Positions 7,831 through 17,482 of a DNA stretch of 64,000 nt are shown here, piece after piece. The DNA is from Mesorhizobium sp. B4-1-4 (GTDB taxonomy: Bacteria > Pseudomonadota > Alphaproteobacteria > Rhizobiales > Rhizobiaceae), in assembly GCF_006439395.2 (NCBI RefSeq), contig NZ_CP083950.1, positions 4,030,001-4,094,000 on the forward strand, written 5' to 3'. The notes below the pieces were generated by a model. That model was not told the DNA's origin, made no database searches, and worked only from the letters and a program-made list of their open reading frames with translations. Within the stretch, counting starts at the first letter, position 1; every line of letters starts with the position of its first letter. Both the position numbers and the translations under genes were made by a program.

Positions 7831-9267
7831 ATGGCTGAAATCAGCACAAATAGGGTCGACTGGCGCGCCTTGTGGGCGAGCGGCGACCTGGCGCGCTTCT
7901 GCTTCATCAGTCTCGGCATCCTGCTTCACGCCACCAATGAAACGATGGTGGCGACCGTCATGCCGGCCATGGTCGGGGAACTGGCCGGCGTGCAGCTCGT
8001 CGGCTGGTCCCTGGCAATCTACGAGCTTGGCGCCATCGTCGCCGGTGCTGCCGCCGGACGGCTGGTGAGCTATGTAGCGCTGCGCACCACCATGGTGGTC
8101 GCGGCGCTGCTCTACGCCGCCGGGGCGCTGATCTGCGCCACCTCGCCGTCCATGCAATTGTTCCTTGCCGGCCGCCTGATCGAGGGGCTGGGTGGCGGCG
8201 CGCTGGTGTCGCTGGCCTTCGTCTCGGTCGAGCGGCTGTTTTCGCGCGCCATCTGGCCGCAGCTTTTCGGCATCATGTCGGCGATCTGGGGCGTCGCGGC
8301 GTTCAGCGGCCCGCTGCTCGGCGCGATCATGACCGAGCTCCTGTCGTGGCGCTGGGCCTTCGGCGTCTTCACCTTGGGCGGCACCGCCATGGCGCTGGCG
8401 AGCTTCCTCGTGCTCGACACGCCGGAGGCGAAGAAACCAGCGACAAGCGCCGGCAAGGCCCCGCCCTTTCCGTTCGCGGCGCTCGGCTGCCTTGCCATCG
8501 CCGTGGTGCTGATCGCCTCGGCCGGCGTCGATATCGCCCCGCTGCGCTCCTCGCTGCTGATCGTGCTTGGCCTGGCGGGTCTCGCGCTGTTCTTCTACAT
8601 CGACGGGCTGAAGCCGCGCTCCCGGCTTTTCCCGGCGCGGCTGTTCTCGTGGCGCACGCCGGTTGGCGCCGGCATGACCATGGTCGCCGCCTTTTCGGTC
8701 GCAACCTGCTCCTTCGGCGTCTACGGACCGCTGCTGCTGACCAGCCTGCACGACATTCCGCTGCTCACCACCGGCTACATCATCGCCGCCGAATCGATCG
8801 CCTGGTCGATCCTGTCGATCCTCGTCGCCAACGCCCCGCCGCGGCGTGAGCGGCTGATCATCGTCTGTGGCGCATTGATGATCGCCGCGGGCATAGCTGG
8901 CTTTGCCTACACGATACCGCTGGGCTCGATCCCGCTGATCCTGGTCTGCGCCCTTTTGCAAGGCGGCGGCTTCGGCGTGGCCTGGCCATTCCTGACCCGC
9001 GTCATCGTCGCCTCCGCCCCGGACGACGAGCAGACCATCGCCTCGGCCGCGGTGCCGACCATGCAGCGCATCGGCTATGCCGTGGGTGCGGCCCTTGCCG
9101 GCATCGTCGCCAACGCCAGTGATTTTTCGCAAGGACTGAACCACGACGCGGCGGCCAATGTCGCGAGCTGGCTATTTCTTGCTTTCGTGCCGCTTGGGCT
9201 GCTCGGCTGTCTCGCCGCCATGCGGACGTCGGCGGCCGCGAACCCGCCGCTGGGAGCCATCGGCTGA
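7831..9267 (+). CDS. MFS transporter
   Basis: A 478-residue integral membrane protein of the major facilitator superfamily, with about 14 hydrophobic segments (DHA2-like organisation). Typical elements are LGILLHATNETMVATVMPAM in the first helix, AAGRLVSYVALRTT as a variant of motif A after helix 2, and GPLLGAIMTE as motif C. It probably exports small molecules; the substrate cannot be read from the sequence. I prefer the ATG at 7831 (MAEISTNRVDW) over upstream in-frame starts because the extra N-terminal 51 residues look like non-coding translation. It converges with kdpE. Confidence 0.85.
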   Translation: MAEISTNRVDWRALWASGDLARFCFISLGILLHATNETMVATVMPAMVGELAGVQLVGWSLAIYELGAIVAGAAAGRLVSYVALRTTMVVAALLYAAGALICATSPSMQLFLAGRLIEGLGGGALVSLAFVSVERLFSRAIWPQLFGIMSAIWGVAAFSGPLLGAIMTELLSWRWAFGVFTLGGTAMALASFLVLDTPEAKKPATSAGKAPPFPFAALGCLAIAVVLIASAGVDIAPLRSSLLIVLGLAGLALFFYIDGLKPRSRLFPARLFSWRTPVGAGMTMVAAFSVATCSFGVYGPLLLTSLHDIPLLTTGYIIAAESIAWSILSILVANAPPRRERLIIVCGALMIAAGIAGFAYTIPLGSIPLILVCALLQGGGFGVAWPFLTRVIVASAPDDEQTIASAAVPTMQRIGYAVGAALAGIVANASDFSQGLNHDAAANVASWLFLAFVPLGLLGCLAAMRTSAAANPPLGAIG

Positions 9268-9291
9268 CGCGGGTTCAATCGAAGCGCCGTC

Positions 9292-9981
9292 TCATTCGAC
9301 ACGCAGGCGGTAGCCGACACCGGTCTCGGTGGTGATGTAGCGCGGCTGGTCGGGGGTCTTCTCGATCTTCTGCCTGAGCTGCCGGACATAGACCCTGAGA
9401 TACTGCACGTCGGTGGAATCTCCCCAGATCTGCTTGAGGATGAAGTGGTGGGTCAGCACCTTGCCGGCATGCTGCACCAGGATGCGAAGGATGTCGTATT
9501 CCTTCGGCGAGAGCTTTATCTCCCTGCCCTCGACCTTGACGATGCGCTTGACCAGGTCGACCGAGAGGTCGCCGCTCTGGAAAACCGGCTTCTCGCCCTG
9601 TTGTTGGAACTTGTGCCGCAACGCCACGCGGATGCGCGCCACCAGTTCGTTCATGCCGAACGGCTTGGTGACGTAGTCATCGGCGCCGAGTTCGAGCGCG
9701 TTGACGATGCCCGCCTCGTCGGTGCGGCTGGAGAGGATGACGACGGGAACGTCCACGCCTTCGTCACGCCATTTGCGCAAGAGTTCATGGCCGCCCATGC
9801 CCGGCAGGCCGAGATCGAGCAACACCAGGTCGGGCCTTTCCTGTTCCATCAGTTCGATCGCCACCTTGGCGTTCGGCGCCTCGCTGACCGCATAGCCCTG
9901 GCTGGCGAGGCCGACCCGGAGCAGCTTGCGGATCGGCGGCTCGTCATCGACTACCAGTATCCTGACATTCGAATTCGTCAT
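9292..9981 (-). CDS. kdpE: KDP operon response regulator KdpE
   Basis: OmpR/PhoB-type response regulator, 229 residues, that activates kdp transcription when phosphorylated by KdpD. The receiver domain has VVDDEP near residue 10, phospho-acceptor Asp in LVLLDLGLPGMGG near residue 54 and the conserved Lys in DYVTKPFGM. The C-terminal winged-helix domain includes LSPKEYDILRILVQHAGKVL and VYVRQLRQKIE. The start ATG at 9981 shares one base with the kdpD stop. Last gene of the operon. Confidence 0.96.
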   Translation of the reverse strand: MTNSNVRILVVDDEPPIRKLLRVGLASQGYAVSEAPNAKVAIELMEQERPDLVLLDLGLPGMGGHELLRKWRDEGVDVPVVILSSRTDEAGIVNALELGADDYVTKPFGMNELVARIRVALRHKFQQQGEKPVFQSGDLSVDLVKRIVKVEGREIKLSPKEYDILRILVQHAGKVLTHHFILKQIWGDSTDVQYLRVYVRQLRQKIEKTPDQPRYITTETGVGYRLRVE

Positions 9982-12701
9982 CAAAGCTGACCCACGCTGG
10001 GCCCGTCACCACGATTGCCGATATCGGCCGGCACCGGCATCCTGATGGTGAAAGCAGCACCGGGACGCTCGCTGCGATTGGCGGCCGAGATCGTGCCGCC
10101 CATCGCTTCGACAAAGCCGCGGCAGATCGACAGGCCGAGCCCGGTGCCGGCGCGCACCTGATCGCCCTTGCGCACCCGATAGAAGGTGTCGAACACGCGT
10201 TCCAGATCCTGCGCCGGAATGCCCGGCCCCTCATCCATGATCCGCACGACGACGGATCCATTGTCGGTCCATCCCTGCACACCGATCGTCGAGCCGGGTG
10301 GCGAATATTTCGACGCATTGTCGAGAAGATTGAACAGGACCTGTTCGAAAAGCACCGGATCGAGCCTCAGCATCGGCAGGTCGGGCGAGATATCGACCTC
10401 GATCTTGTGTTCGCCGGTGATCTTGCGGGCGCGGTCGAGCGCCGTGCCGACGATATCGCCGACATAGTGGAGGGCACAGTTCGGCTCCATCGCACCGGAT
10501 TCGATCTTGGTCATGTCGAGCAGATTGGCGATGAAGCGGTTCAGCCGTTCCGATTCGTCGACCACCGTCGACAGAAGCTCCGCCCTGTCCTGCTCGGGAA
10601 GCGCAGGCGCGAATTCCTTGAGCGTGCCGGCCGCTCCCATGATGGCCGAGAGCGGCGTTTTCAGATCATGCGAAATCGAGGTCAGCAGGGCCGAGCGCAG
10701 GCGGTCGGCTTCGGCGGCGAGCTTGGCCCGGTCGACATCGGCGACCAGCTGGACACGCTCGATCGCCACCGCAGCCTGGTCGGCCAGTGCGTCAAGCAGG
10801 CGCTGTTGCTCGGGCGTCAGCAGCGGGCCCTGCTTGTCATTGTCGAGGCCGACGACACCGAGCGCGGTGCGCCCCGTGCGCAAGGGAAGATAGAGGCGTT
10901 TGGCGCCGGGCAGCGTGTCGGCGCCGCGCCCGGCGGCACGGTTGTGCTCCCAGGCCCAGCGGGCGGCGGCGATGTCGGCCTCCGCCAGCGTGTCGTCGGG
11001 CGGATAACCGGCCTTGACGGTTATGGTGCCGTCTTCGGGCAGAAGCAGCACCACGCGCAGCTTCAGCATCGAGGCGATCTGGAAGGCGGTGGCCCAGAGA
11101 ACGTCGTCGAGCGTACCGGCGCCGGCGAGCTTCTTGGAGAACAGATAGATGTCTTCCGTGGCCCGCGCCCGCGAGCGGGCAGCGACCGCCTGGCGCTGCA
11201 CGCGTGCCGTCAGGTCGCTGGCGATGACGGCGACGACCAGGAACACGCCGAGCGCCACAATGCTCTCCGGATCCCGGATCGTCAGCGTGTAGCGCGGCTC
11301 CAGGAAGAAATAGTTGAAGGCAATGGCGCTGACGAGACAGGCATACAGAGCCGGCCAGAGACCGCCGGCGACGGCGGACGCCAGCACGCCGATGAGGAAG
11401 ATGATGGCGAGGTTGCGAACGTCGAGAAACTGGTCGAGCACGGCGGCCAACGCGAGCGAGCCGGCGACAAAAGCCGTGGCCTTGAGATAGGGCCAGACCT
11501 GGAATTGCCATTGCTCGTCGGCCGCCTTGACGCTTCTCGAACTTTCGTCGGTATCCCGCTCGGTCCCGGAAATGACATGGACGCTGATGTCGCCGGCGTT
11601 GCGGATCAGGTCATAGGTGAGCGATCCCTCGATCAGTTCGCGCCAGCGCGACCGGGTCGGCCTGCCGACCACGATATGGGTGAAGTTGTTCGCCGTCGCG
11701 TGGCGGACGATATCCTGCGCGACGTTCTGGCCGGGAATGGTCGTCACCTCGGCGCCGAGCTGCTCGGCAAGGCGCAGTAGCGTGGCGAGGCGGTCCTTGT
11801 CTTTCTCGGACATGCCGGCCGAGCGAGGCGTATCCACATGAAGCGCCGTCCATGGCGCGCGAAGCCGGTCGGCCAGCCTGCGGGCATAGCGGATGCGGGC
11901 AGCACCGCCCGGACGCGCGTCGACGCAGACGAGAACCCGTTCCCCGGCAGCCCACGGCCCCGAAATGGCGTGCGCCTGCATGTGGTTGAGCAATTGCTCG
12001 TCGACGCGCTGGGCCGTGCGGCGCAGCGCCAGCTCCCGCAGCGCCGTCAGATTGCCCGGCGAGAAATAGTTCTCGATGGCGCGTTGCGCGGTGTTGGGGA
12101 AATAGACCTTGCCTTCCTGCAGCCGCTTGATCAGGTCATCGGGGGTCAGATCGATGATTTCGACGTCGTCGGCCTGGTCGATGATGGAATCGGGAACCGT
12201 CTCGCGAACCCTGACCCGCGTGATCTGGGCGACGACGTCGTTCAGGCTTTCGACATGCTGGATGTTGAGCGTCGTGTAGACATCGATGTCTCGCGCCAGG
12301 ATTTCCTGGACGTCGAGGTAGCGCTTGGGATGGCGGCTGCCGGGCGCGTTGGTATGGGCGAGCTCGTCGACGAGGACCAGCGCCGGGCGCCGGGCAAGGA
12401 TGGCGTCGATATCCATCTCGTCGAGAATGCGTCCCTTGTAGTCGACCTTGCGGCGGGGAATGACTTCATAACCCTCGACCAGGGCCTGGGTTTCCCGACG
12501 GCCATGCGTCTCGATGACGCCGATCACCACGTCGATGCCGTCGGCCAGCCTGGCACGGCCCGACATCAGCATCTCGTAGGTCTTGCCGACACCGGGCGCC
12601 GCGCCAAGGAATATCCGCAGACGGCCGCGCCCTTCCCGCTCGGCATGCTCGAGCAGCGCGTCGGGAGAAGGTCTGTTTTCGCTGCTGCTGTCTTCCGGCA
12701 T
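9981..12701 (-). CDS. kdpD: Potassium sensor histidine kinase KdpD
   Basis: Membrane sensor kinase of 906 residues that measures K+ limitation and turgor and phosphorylates KdpE. Order of domains: KdpD N-terminal domain with a Walker-A-like GAAPGVGKTYEML near residue 35; universal-stress-protein-like domain about 250-370; four membrane segments about 400-500; GAF-like domain; dimerisation domain with the phospho-His in SISHDLKTPLSAIMG near residue 680; and an ATPase domain with NLLDNASKYSPPG and GTGLGLSICRG. It overlaps kdpE by one base and lies 57 nt after kdpC. Confidence 0.97.
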   Translation of the reverse strand: MPEDSSSENRPSPDALLEHAEREGRGRLRIFLGAAPGVGKTYEMLMSGRARLADGIDVVIGVIETHGRRETQALVEGYEVIPRRKVDYKGRILDEMDIDAILARRPALVLVDELAHTNAPGSRHPKRYLDVQEILARDIDVYTTLNIQHVESLNDVVAQITRVRVRETVPDSIIDQADDVEIIDLTPDDLIKRLQEGKVYFPNTAQRAIENYFSPGNLTALRELALRRTAQRVDEQLLNHMQAHAISGPWAAGERVLVCVDARPGGAARIRYARRLADRLRAPWTALHVDTPRSAGMSEKDKDRLATLLRLAEQLGAEVTTIPGQNVAQDIVRHATANNFTHIVVGRPTRSRWRELIEGSLTYDLIRNAGDISVHVISGTERDTDESSRSVKAADEQWQFQVWPYLKATAFVAGSLALAAVLDQFLDVRNLAIIFLIGVLASAVAGGLWPALYACLVSAIAFNYFFLEPRYTLTIRDPESIVALGVFLVVAVIASDLTARVQRQAVAARSRARATEDIYLFSKKLAGAGTLDDVLWATAFQIASMLKLRVVLLLPEDGTITVKAGYPPDDTLAEADIAAARWAWEHNRAAGRGADTLPGAKRLYLPLRTGRTALGVVGLDNDKQGPLLTPEQQRLLDALADQAAVAIERVQLVADVDRAKLAAEADRLRSALLTSISHDLKTPLSAIMGAAGTLKEFAPALPEQDRAELLSTVVDESERLNRFIANLLDMTKIESGAMEPNCALHYVGDIVGTALDRARKITGEHKIEVDISPDLPMLRLDPVLFEQVLFNLLDNASKYSPPGSTIGVQGWTDNGSVVVRIMDEGPGIPAQDLERVFDTFYRVRKGDQVRAGTGLGLSICRGFVEAMGGTISAANRSERPGAAFTIRMPVPADIGNRGDGPSVGQL

Positions 12702-12758
12702 CGGAACCGATCATGTATGGCGCCGGGGATGCTGTCGATCCCCGGCGCCTGCCATCAA

Positions 12759-13322
12759 CTATTTCGCGGCGTCCAGCGCCATGTTGAGCGCCAGCACGTT
12801 GACCACAGGCTCTCCCATGAAACCGAGTTCCCGGCTCTCGACCCGGCCGTCGACGAGCGCCTTGACCCTGGCTTCGTCGATGCCCCTGGCCTTGGCCACG
12901 CGGGGAACCTGGAAATAGGCGGCCTCCGGGCTGATCTGCGGGTCGAGGCCGCTGCCGGACGTCGTGACGAGATCCATCGGCACCGGCGCGTTCGGATTCT
13001 CTGCCTTCAGCTTCCCGGCATCGCCCTTGATGCGCTCGATCAGCTTGGGATTGGTCGGGCCGAGATTGGAACCGCCGGAGGCGCTGGCGTCATAGCCGTT
13101 GCCGGCGGCCGAAAGCCTGCCATGGAAATACCTATCGCCGGCGAAGGCCTGGCCGATCAGTTCGGAGCCGATCACCTTGCCGTCCTTCTCGATCAGGCTG
13201 CCATTGGCCTGCTTCGGGAACAGCGCCTGCGCGATGCCGGTCATGCCCAGCGGATAGACCAGGCCGGTCAGCACGGTGAAGAAAACGACCATGACGATCG
13301 CGGGTCTGATTTGCTTGACCAT
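12759..13322 (-). CDS. kdpC: K+-transporting ATPase subunit C
   Basis: Accessory subunit of the KdpFABC pump, 187 residues. A single N-terminal membrane helix (AIVMVVFFTVLTGLVYPLG) is followed by a periplasmic domain that contains the family's GSELIGQAF and SGLDPQISPEAA motifs. The protein contributes to ATP affinity of the complex. It lies 11 nt after kdpB. Confidence 0.97.
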   Translation of the reverse strand: MVKQIRPAIVMVVFFTVLTGLVYPLGMTGIAQALFPKQANGSLIEKDGKVIGSELIGQAFAGDRYFHGRLSAAGNGYDASASGGSNLGPTNPKLIERIKGDAGKLKAENPNAPVPMDLVTTSGSGLDPQISPEAAYFQVPRVAKARGIDEARVKALVDGRVESRELGFMGEPVVNVLALNMALDAAK

Positions 13323-13333
13323 CGGAATGATCC

Positions 13334-15427
13334 TTATGCGAGGCCGAGGGCCGTGACGGCCATGTCGATCACCTTGATGCCGACGAACGGCACTATGATG
13401 CCGCCAAGGCCGTAGACGAGGAGGTTGCGGCTGAGCAGCGCACCGGCGCCGATCGCCCTGTATTTGACGCCGCGCAGCGACAGCGGGATCAGCGCTATGA
13501 TGATCAGCGCGTTGAAGATGATGGCCGACAGGATGGCGCTCTGCGGTGTCGCCAGATGCATGATGTTGAGCGCTTGCAGCGGGCCGGTGGTCTGGCCGGG
13601 CGCGACGTAGAAGACGGCGAACATGGCCGGGATGATGGCGAAGTATTTGGCCACATCGTTGGCGATGGAGAAAGTGGTCAGCGAGCCGCGCGTCATCAGC
13701 AGCGCCTTGCCGATCTCGACGATCTCGATCAGCTTGGTCGGGTCGCTGTCGAGATCGACCATGTTGCCGGCCTCGCGAGCGGCGACCGTGCCGGTGTTCA
13801 TGGCGACGCCGACATCAGCCTGGGCTAGCGCCGGCGCATCATTGGTGCCGTCCCCGCACATGGCGACCAGCTTGCCCCTGGCCTGCTCGTCGCGGATCAG
13901 CTTCAGCTTGTCCTCCGGGGTTGCCTGGGCAAGAAAATCGTCGACGCCGGCTTCCGCCGCGATGGCCGCCGCCGTCATGGGGTTGTCGCCGGTGATCATC
14001 ACCGTGCGGATGCCCATCTTGCGCAGCTCGGCGAAGCGCTCGCGGATGCCCCCCTTGACGATGTCCTTGAGGTGGACGATGCCGAGCAGGCGCCCGTCCC
14101 GCTCGACCGCCAGCGGCGTGCCCCCGGACTTGGCGACCTCGTCGGCCATCGCCTGCAGATCCCTGATCGTGTCGCTGTTCGGGCGCGTCGCGTGGCCGCC
14201 CGCGTTCGACCGGTTGACATGGGCGAGCACGGAATCGACCGCGCCCTTGCGCACCGAGGAGCCGTCAATGTCGACACCGCTCATGCGGGTCTGCGCGGTG
14301 AACGGCACGAAGGTCGCGTGCAGCGTGGCCATGTCGCGGGCACGGATGGCGTATTTCTCCTTGGCCAGCACGACGATCGAGCGGCCCTCCGGCGTTTCGT
14401 CGGCGAGCGAGGCAAGCTGCGCCGCGTCGGCCAGTTCCTGCTCGGTGACGCCCTTGACCGGACAGAACTCGGTCGCCTGGCGGTTGCCGAGCGTGATGGT
14501 GCCGGTCTTGTCGAGCAACAGCGTGTCGACGTCGCCGGCGGCCTCCACGGCGCGGCCCGACATGGCCAGCACGTTGAAGCGCACCAGCCGGTCCATGCCG
14601 GCGATGCCGATGGCCGACAGCAGCGCGCCGATCGTGGTCGGGATCAGGGTCACGAACAAAGCGACAAGCACGGTGACCGAAATATAGCCGCCGGAATAGG
14701 ACGCAAAACTCGGGATGGTCGCCGTGGCCAGCACGAAGATCAGCGTCATGCCGACGAGCAGGATGTTGAGCGCGATCTCGTTCGGCGTCTTCTGGCGTTC
14801 GGCGCCTTCGACCAGCGAGATCATACGGTCAAGGAATGTGTGTCCGGCGGCGGCGGTGATGCGGACGCGGATCCAATCCGACAGCACCTGGGTGCCGCCG
14901 GTGACCGCCGAGCGGTCGCCGCCGGATTCGCGGATCACCGGCGCGGATTCTCCGGTGATAGCCGCCTCGTTGACCGAGGCGACGCCTTCGATCACCTCGC
15001 CGTCGGATGGGATGATGTCGCCCGCTTCGACCAGCACGGCGTCGCCGACCTTCAGGCTAGTGCCAGGCACCAGCTTGAACCTGGTGCGATCCTCGCCGGT
15101 CAACAGCTTGGCCTGCGTTTCGGTACGCGCCTTGCGCAGCGAATCCGCCTGCGCCTTGCCGCGCCCCTCGGCGACGGCTTCGGCGAAATTGGCGAAGAGC
15201 ACCGTGAACCACAGCCAAATGATGATCTGCAGGGTGAAGCGCGGATCGCCACCGCCGGTGAGGAGATCCTTGACGAACAGCACTGATGTCAGCGCCGTAA
15301 CCACCGCGACGACGAACATCACCGGGTTGCGGGCCAGCGTGCGTGGATCGAGCTTACGGAAGGCGCCGCCGATGGCGGGCCACAGGATGCGTGCATCCAT
15401 GATGCTCGCGGATTTTGAGTGTCTCAT
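13334..15427 (-). CDS. kdpB: K+-transporting P-type ATPase subunit B
   Basis: Catalytic P-type ATPase subunit, 697 residues, full length. The phosphorylated Asp is in LLLDKTGTITLGN near residue 305; other motifs are AAITGESAPV (actuator TGES), MITGDNPMTA and MCGDGTNDAPALAQADVGVAM. The start ATG at 15427 (MRHSKSASIMDARILWPAI) is supported by GGAGC upstream and overlaps the stop of the preceding small gene in an ATGA junction, so the two are translationally coupled. Confidence 0.97.
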   Translation of the reverse strand: MRHSKSASIMDARILWPAIGGAFRKLDPRTLARNPVMFVVAVVTALTSVLFVKDLLTGGGDPRFTLQIIIWLWFTVLFANFAEAVAEGRGKAQADSLRKARTETQAKLLTGEDRTRFKLVPGTSLKVGDAVLVEAGDIIPSDGEVIEGVASVNEAAITGESAPVIRESGGDRSAVTGGTQVLSDWIRVRITAAAGHTFLDRMISLVEGAERQKTPNEIALNILLVGMTLIFVLATATIPSFASYSGGYISVTVLVALFVTLIPTTIGALLSAIGIAGMDRLVRFNVLAMSGRAVEAAGDVDTLLLDKTGTITLGNRQATEFCPVKGVTEQELADAAQLASLADETPEGRSIVVLAKEKYAIRARDMATLHATFVPFTAQTRMSGVDIDGSSVRKGAVDSVLAHVNRSNAGGHATRPNSDTIRDLQAMADEVAKSGGTPLAVERDGRLLGIVHLKDIVKGGIRERFAELRKMGIRTVMITGDNPMTAAAIAAEAGVDDFLAQATPEDKLKLIRDEQARGKLVAMCGDGTNDAPALAQADVGVAMNTGTVAAREAGNMVDLDSDPTKLIEIVEIGKALLMTRGSLTTFSIANDVAKYFAIIPAMFAVFYVAPGQTTGPLQALNIMHLATPQSAILSAIIFNALIIIALIPLSLRGVKYRAIGAGALLSRNLLVYGLGGIIVPFVGIKVIDMAVTALGLA

Positions 15428-15645
15428 CTTGAAGCTCCAGCTTCGCTGTTGTTGGTCGGCACCGACCGATCGGGCGCCTGAAGAAGATGCGGAAGCCCGT
15501 AGGCCAGCAACCAAAGGGCGATCATGACGATGGCAAGTCCGAGGAACGTCGACATCGTCGGAAAGGGAGGAGGCTTGCCGCCCCTTTCACCTTCACCGTC
15601 GGGCTGATGCCGGCCATTCGGACGTCTGATGTTGAACATGGACAT
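15424..15645 (-). CDS. Unknown 73-aa single-span membrane protein between kdpA and kdpB
   Basis: The frame starts at ATG 15645, 7 nt after the kdpA stop, and its stop overlaps the kdpB start by 4 nt. The protein has a polar, Pro/Gly-rich N-terminus (RPNGRHQPDGEGERGG) of about 30 residues, one strongly hydrophobic segment (STFLGLAIVMIALWLLAYGL) and a polar C-terminal tail. It is not KdpF, which is present separately at 17377-17466. The tight spacing on both sides argues for a translated gene. I know of no family for it; by position it may be an accessory part of the Kdp complex, or only a coupling leader for kdpB. Confidence 0.75.
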   Translation of the reverse strand: MSMFNIRRPNGRHQPDGEGERGGKPPPFPTMSTFLGLAIVMIALWLLAYGLPHLLQAPDRSVPTNNSEAGASR

Positions 15646-15652
15646 GTCCGCC

Positions 15653-17356
15653 TCAGAATGTCTGCCCGTGGATCATCGCCAGATGCTCGACGATCGGGCC
15701 GACGGCGAGCGCGGGGAAGAAGGTCAGGCCGCCGACGATGACGATGACGCCGACCAGCAGCCCGACGAACAGCGGACTGTCGGTGGGGAAGGTGCCGGCC
15801 GAGGCCGGCACGGTTTTCTTCGCCGCCAGCGAACCCGCGATGGCGAGCGCCGGGATGATGACCAGAAAACGGCCCATCAGCATGCCGATGCCGAGCGTGA
15901 CGTTGTACCAGGGTGTGTTGCCGCTGAGGCCGGCGAAGGCCGAGCCGTTGTTGGCGGCCGCCGACGTGTAGGCGTAGAGCATTTCGGAGAAACCATGCGG
16001 GCCGCCATTGGCGATGGACGCCACGGCACTTGGCAGGACCACCGCGACGGCGATGAAGATGAGCATCGCCAGCGGCAGGCACAGGATCGCCAGCATCGCC
16101 ATCTTGACCTCCTTGGCCTCGATCTTCTTGCCGAGATATTCGGGCGTGCGTCCCACCATCAGCCCGGCGACGAAGACCGCGATCAGGATGAACATCAGGA
16201 TGCCGTAGAAACCGGCACCGACGCCGCCGATGATGACCTCGCCGAGCTGCATGTTGATGATCGGGACCATGCCGCCGAGCGCGGTGAAACTGTCGTGCAT
16301 GGCATTGACCGCGCCGCAGGACGCGGCCGTGGTGATGACCGCGAACAACGCCGACAGCGCGATGCCGAAGCGGGTTTCCTTGCCTTCCATATTGCCGCCG
16401 TCAATGCCCAGCGCGTGCACCAGCGGATTGCCCGCGGCTTCCGCCCAGTAGCAGACGGCGACGCCGGCGATGAACAGAACGCCCATCGACGCCAGGATCG
16501 CCCAGCCCTGCCGCTGGTTGCCGACCATGCGGCCGAAGACGTTGGTGAGAGCAGCGCCGAGCGCGAAGATCGTCACCATCTGGATCAGGTTGGAAATCGC
16601 GTCGGGATTTTCGAACGGATGCGCCGCATTGGCGTTGAAGAAACCGCCACCATTGGTGCCAAGCATCTTGATGGCCACCTGCGAAGCGACCGGGCCAAGC
16701 GCGATCGTCTGCTTGGCGCCCTCCAGCGTGGTGGCGTCGACATATGGCCCAAGCGTCTGCGGCATGCCGAGCCAGACATAAACCAGCGTCAGCACGATAC
16801 AGAGCGGCAAGAGCACGTAGAGGATGCATCGGGTCATATCGACCCAGAAGTTGCCGATCGATCTACCGGAGGCGCGGGCGAAGCCTCGGATCAGCGCGAT
16901 CGCGATCGCGACGCCGGTTGCCGCCGAAACGAAATTCTGGACCGTCAGGCCGGCCATCTGCACGAGATAGGACATCGTGCTTTCGCCGCCGTAGTTCTGC
17001 CAGTTGGTGTTGGTTACGAAGCTGGCGGCCGTGTTGAACGCAAGCGCCGGGCCCACCGCGCTCATGCCTGCGGGGTTGTAGGGCAGGCTGCCTTGCAGGC
17101 GCTGCAGGAGATAGAGCACCAGGAAGCCGGCAAGATTGAAGAGCAGCAGGGCCACCGCATAGGCGGCCCAGTGTTGTTCTTCTCGCTCGCTGGTTCCGCA
17201 AATGTGGTAGAGCCCGCGCTCCAGCGGGCCGAAGATGGGTGAAAGCGGCGTGCGCTCACCGTTGAAGACGCGGTGCATATAGAAGCCAAGCGGCTTCACA
17301 AGCAAAACGATGATCCCGCAAAAGACCAGGATCTGTATCCAACCGTTCAGTGTCAT
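15653..17356 (-). CDS. kdpA: K+-transporting ATPase subunit A
   Basis: Ion-channel-like subunit that selects K+, 567 residues with about ten membrane helices. Recognisable selectivity-filter regions are SFVTNTNWQNYGGEST, GTNGGGFFNANAAHPFENP, CGAVNAMHDSFTALGG and SAAANNGSAFAGL, the four pseudo-repeats of the K+ transporter fold. It lies 20 nt after kdpF. Confidence 0.97.
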   Translation of the reverse strand: MTLNGWIQILVFCGIIVLLVKPLGFYMHRVFNGERTPLSPIFGPLERGLYHICGTSEREEQHWAAYAVALLLFNLAGFLVLYLLQRLQGSLPYNPAGMSAVGPALAFNTAASFVTNTNWQNYGGESTMSYLVQMAGLTVQNFVSAATGVAIAIALIRGFARASGRSIGNFWVDMTRCILYVLLPLCIVLTLVYVWLGMPQTLGPYVDATTLEGAKQTIALGPVASQVAIKMLGTNGGGFFNANAAHPFENPDAISNLIQMVTIFALGAALTNVFGRMVGNQRQGWAILASMGVLFIAGVAVCYWAEAAGNPLVHALGIDGGNMEGKETRFGIALSALFAVITTAASCGAVNAMHDSFTALGGMVPIINMQLGEVIIGGVGAGFYGILMFILIAVFVAGLMVGRTPEYLGKKIEAKEVKMAMLAILCLPLAMLIFIAVAVVLPSAVASIANGGPHGFSEMLYAYTSAAANNGSAFAGLSGNTPWYNVTLGIGMLMGRFLVIIPALAIAGSLAAKKTVPASAGTFPTDSPLFVGLLVGVIVIVGGLTFFPALAVGPIVEHLAMIHGQTF

Positions 17357-17376
17357 GGCTGTGGCTTTCCGTGCCT

Positions 17377-17466
17377 TCAGAAGCGTTCTGGACGAACGAG
17401 CGCGTAGGTCAGGTAGGCGAGCAGGAACACCGTCACGCCGCCACCCAGGATGTAATCGAAAAGCAT
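17377..17466 (-). CDS. kdpF: K+-transporting ATPase subunit F (29 aa)
   Basis: A 29-residue membrane peptide, MLFDYILGGGVTVFLLAYL followed by TYALVRPERF. The C-terminal YALVRPERF is the KdpF hallmark. The subunit is a single helix that stabilises KdpFABC. An AAGGA lies 7 nt before the ATG at 17466. It is 20 nt upstream of kdpA. Confidence 0.93.
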   Translation of the reverse strand: MLFDYILGGGVTVFLLAYLTYALVRPERF

Positions 17467-17482
17467 GGTCCGGTCCTTCAGC

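Noticed and set aside
9292..9984. kdpE start at TTG 9984
   Set aside because: ATG 9981, sharing a base with the kdpD stop, is the normal coupled start.
10407..11780. Long plus-strand open frame across kdpD
   Set aside because: Antisense shadow of the kinase gene with compositionally biased, low-complexity translation.
15629..17242. 537-codon plus-strand frame across kdpA
   Set aside because: Asp/Arg/Gln-rich shadow of kdpA on the other strand; no homology recognised.
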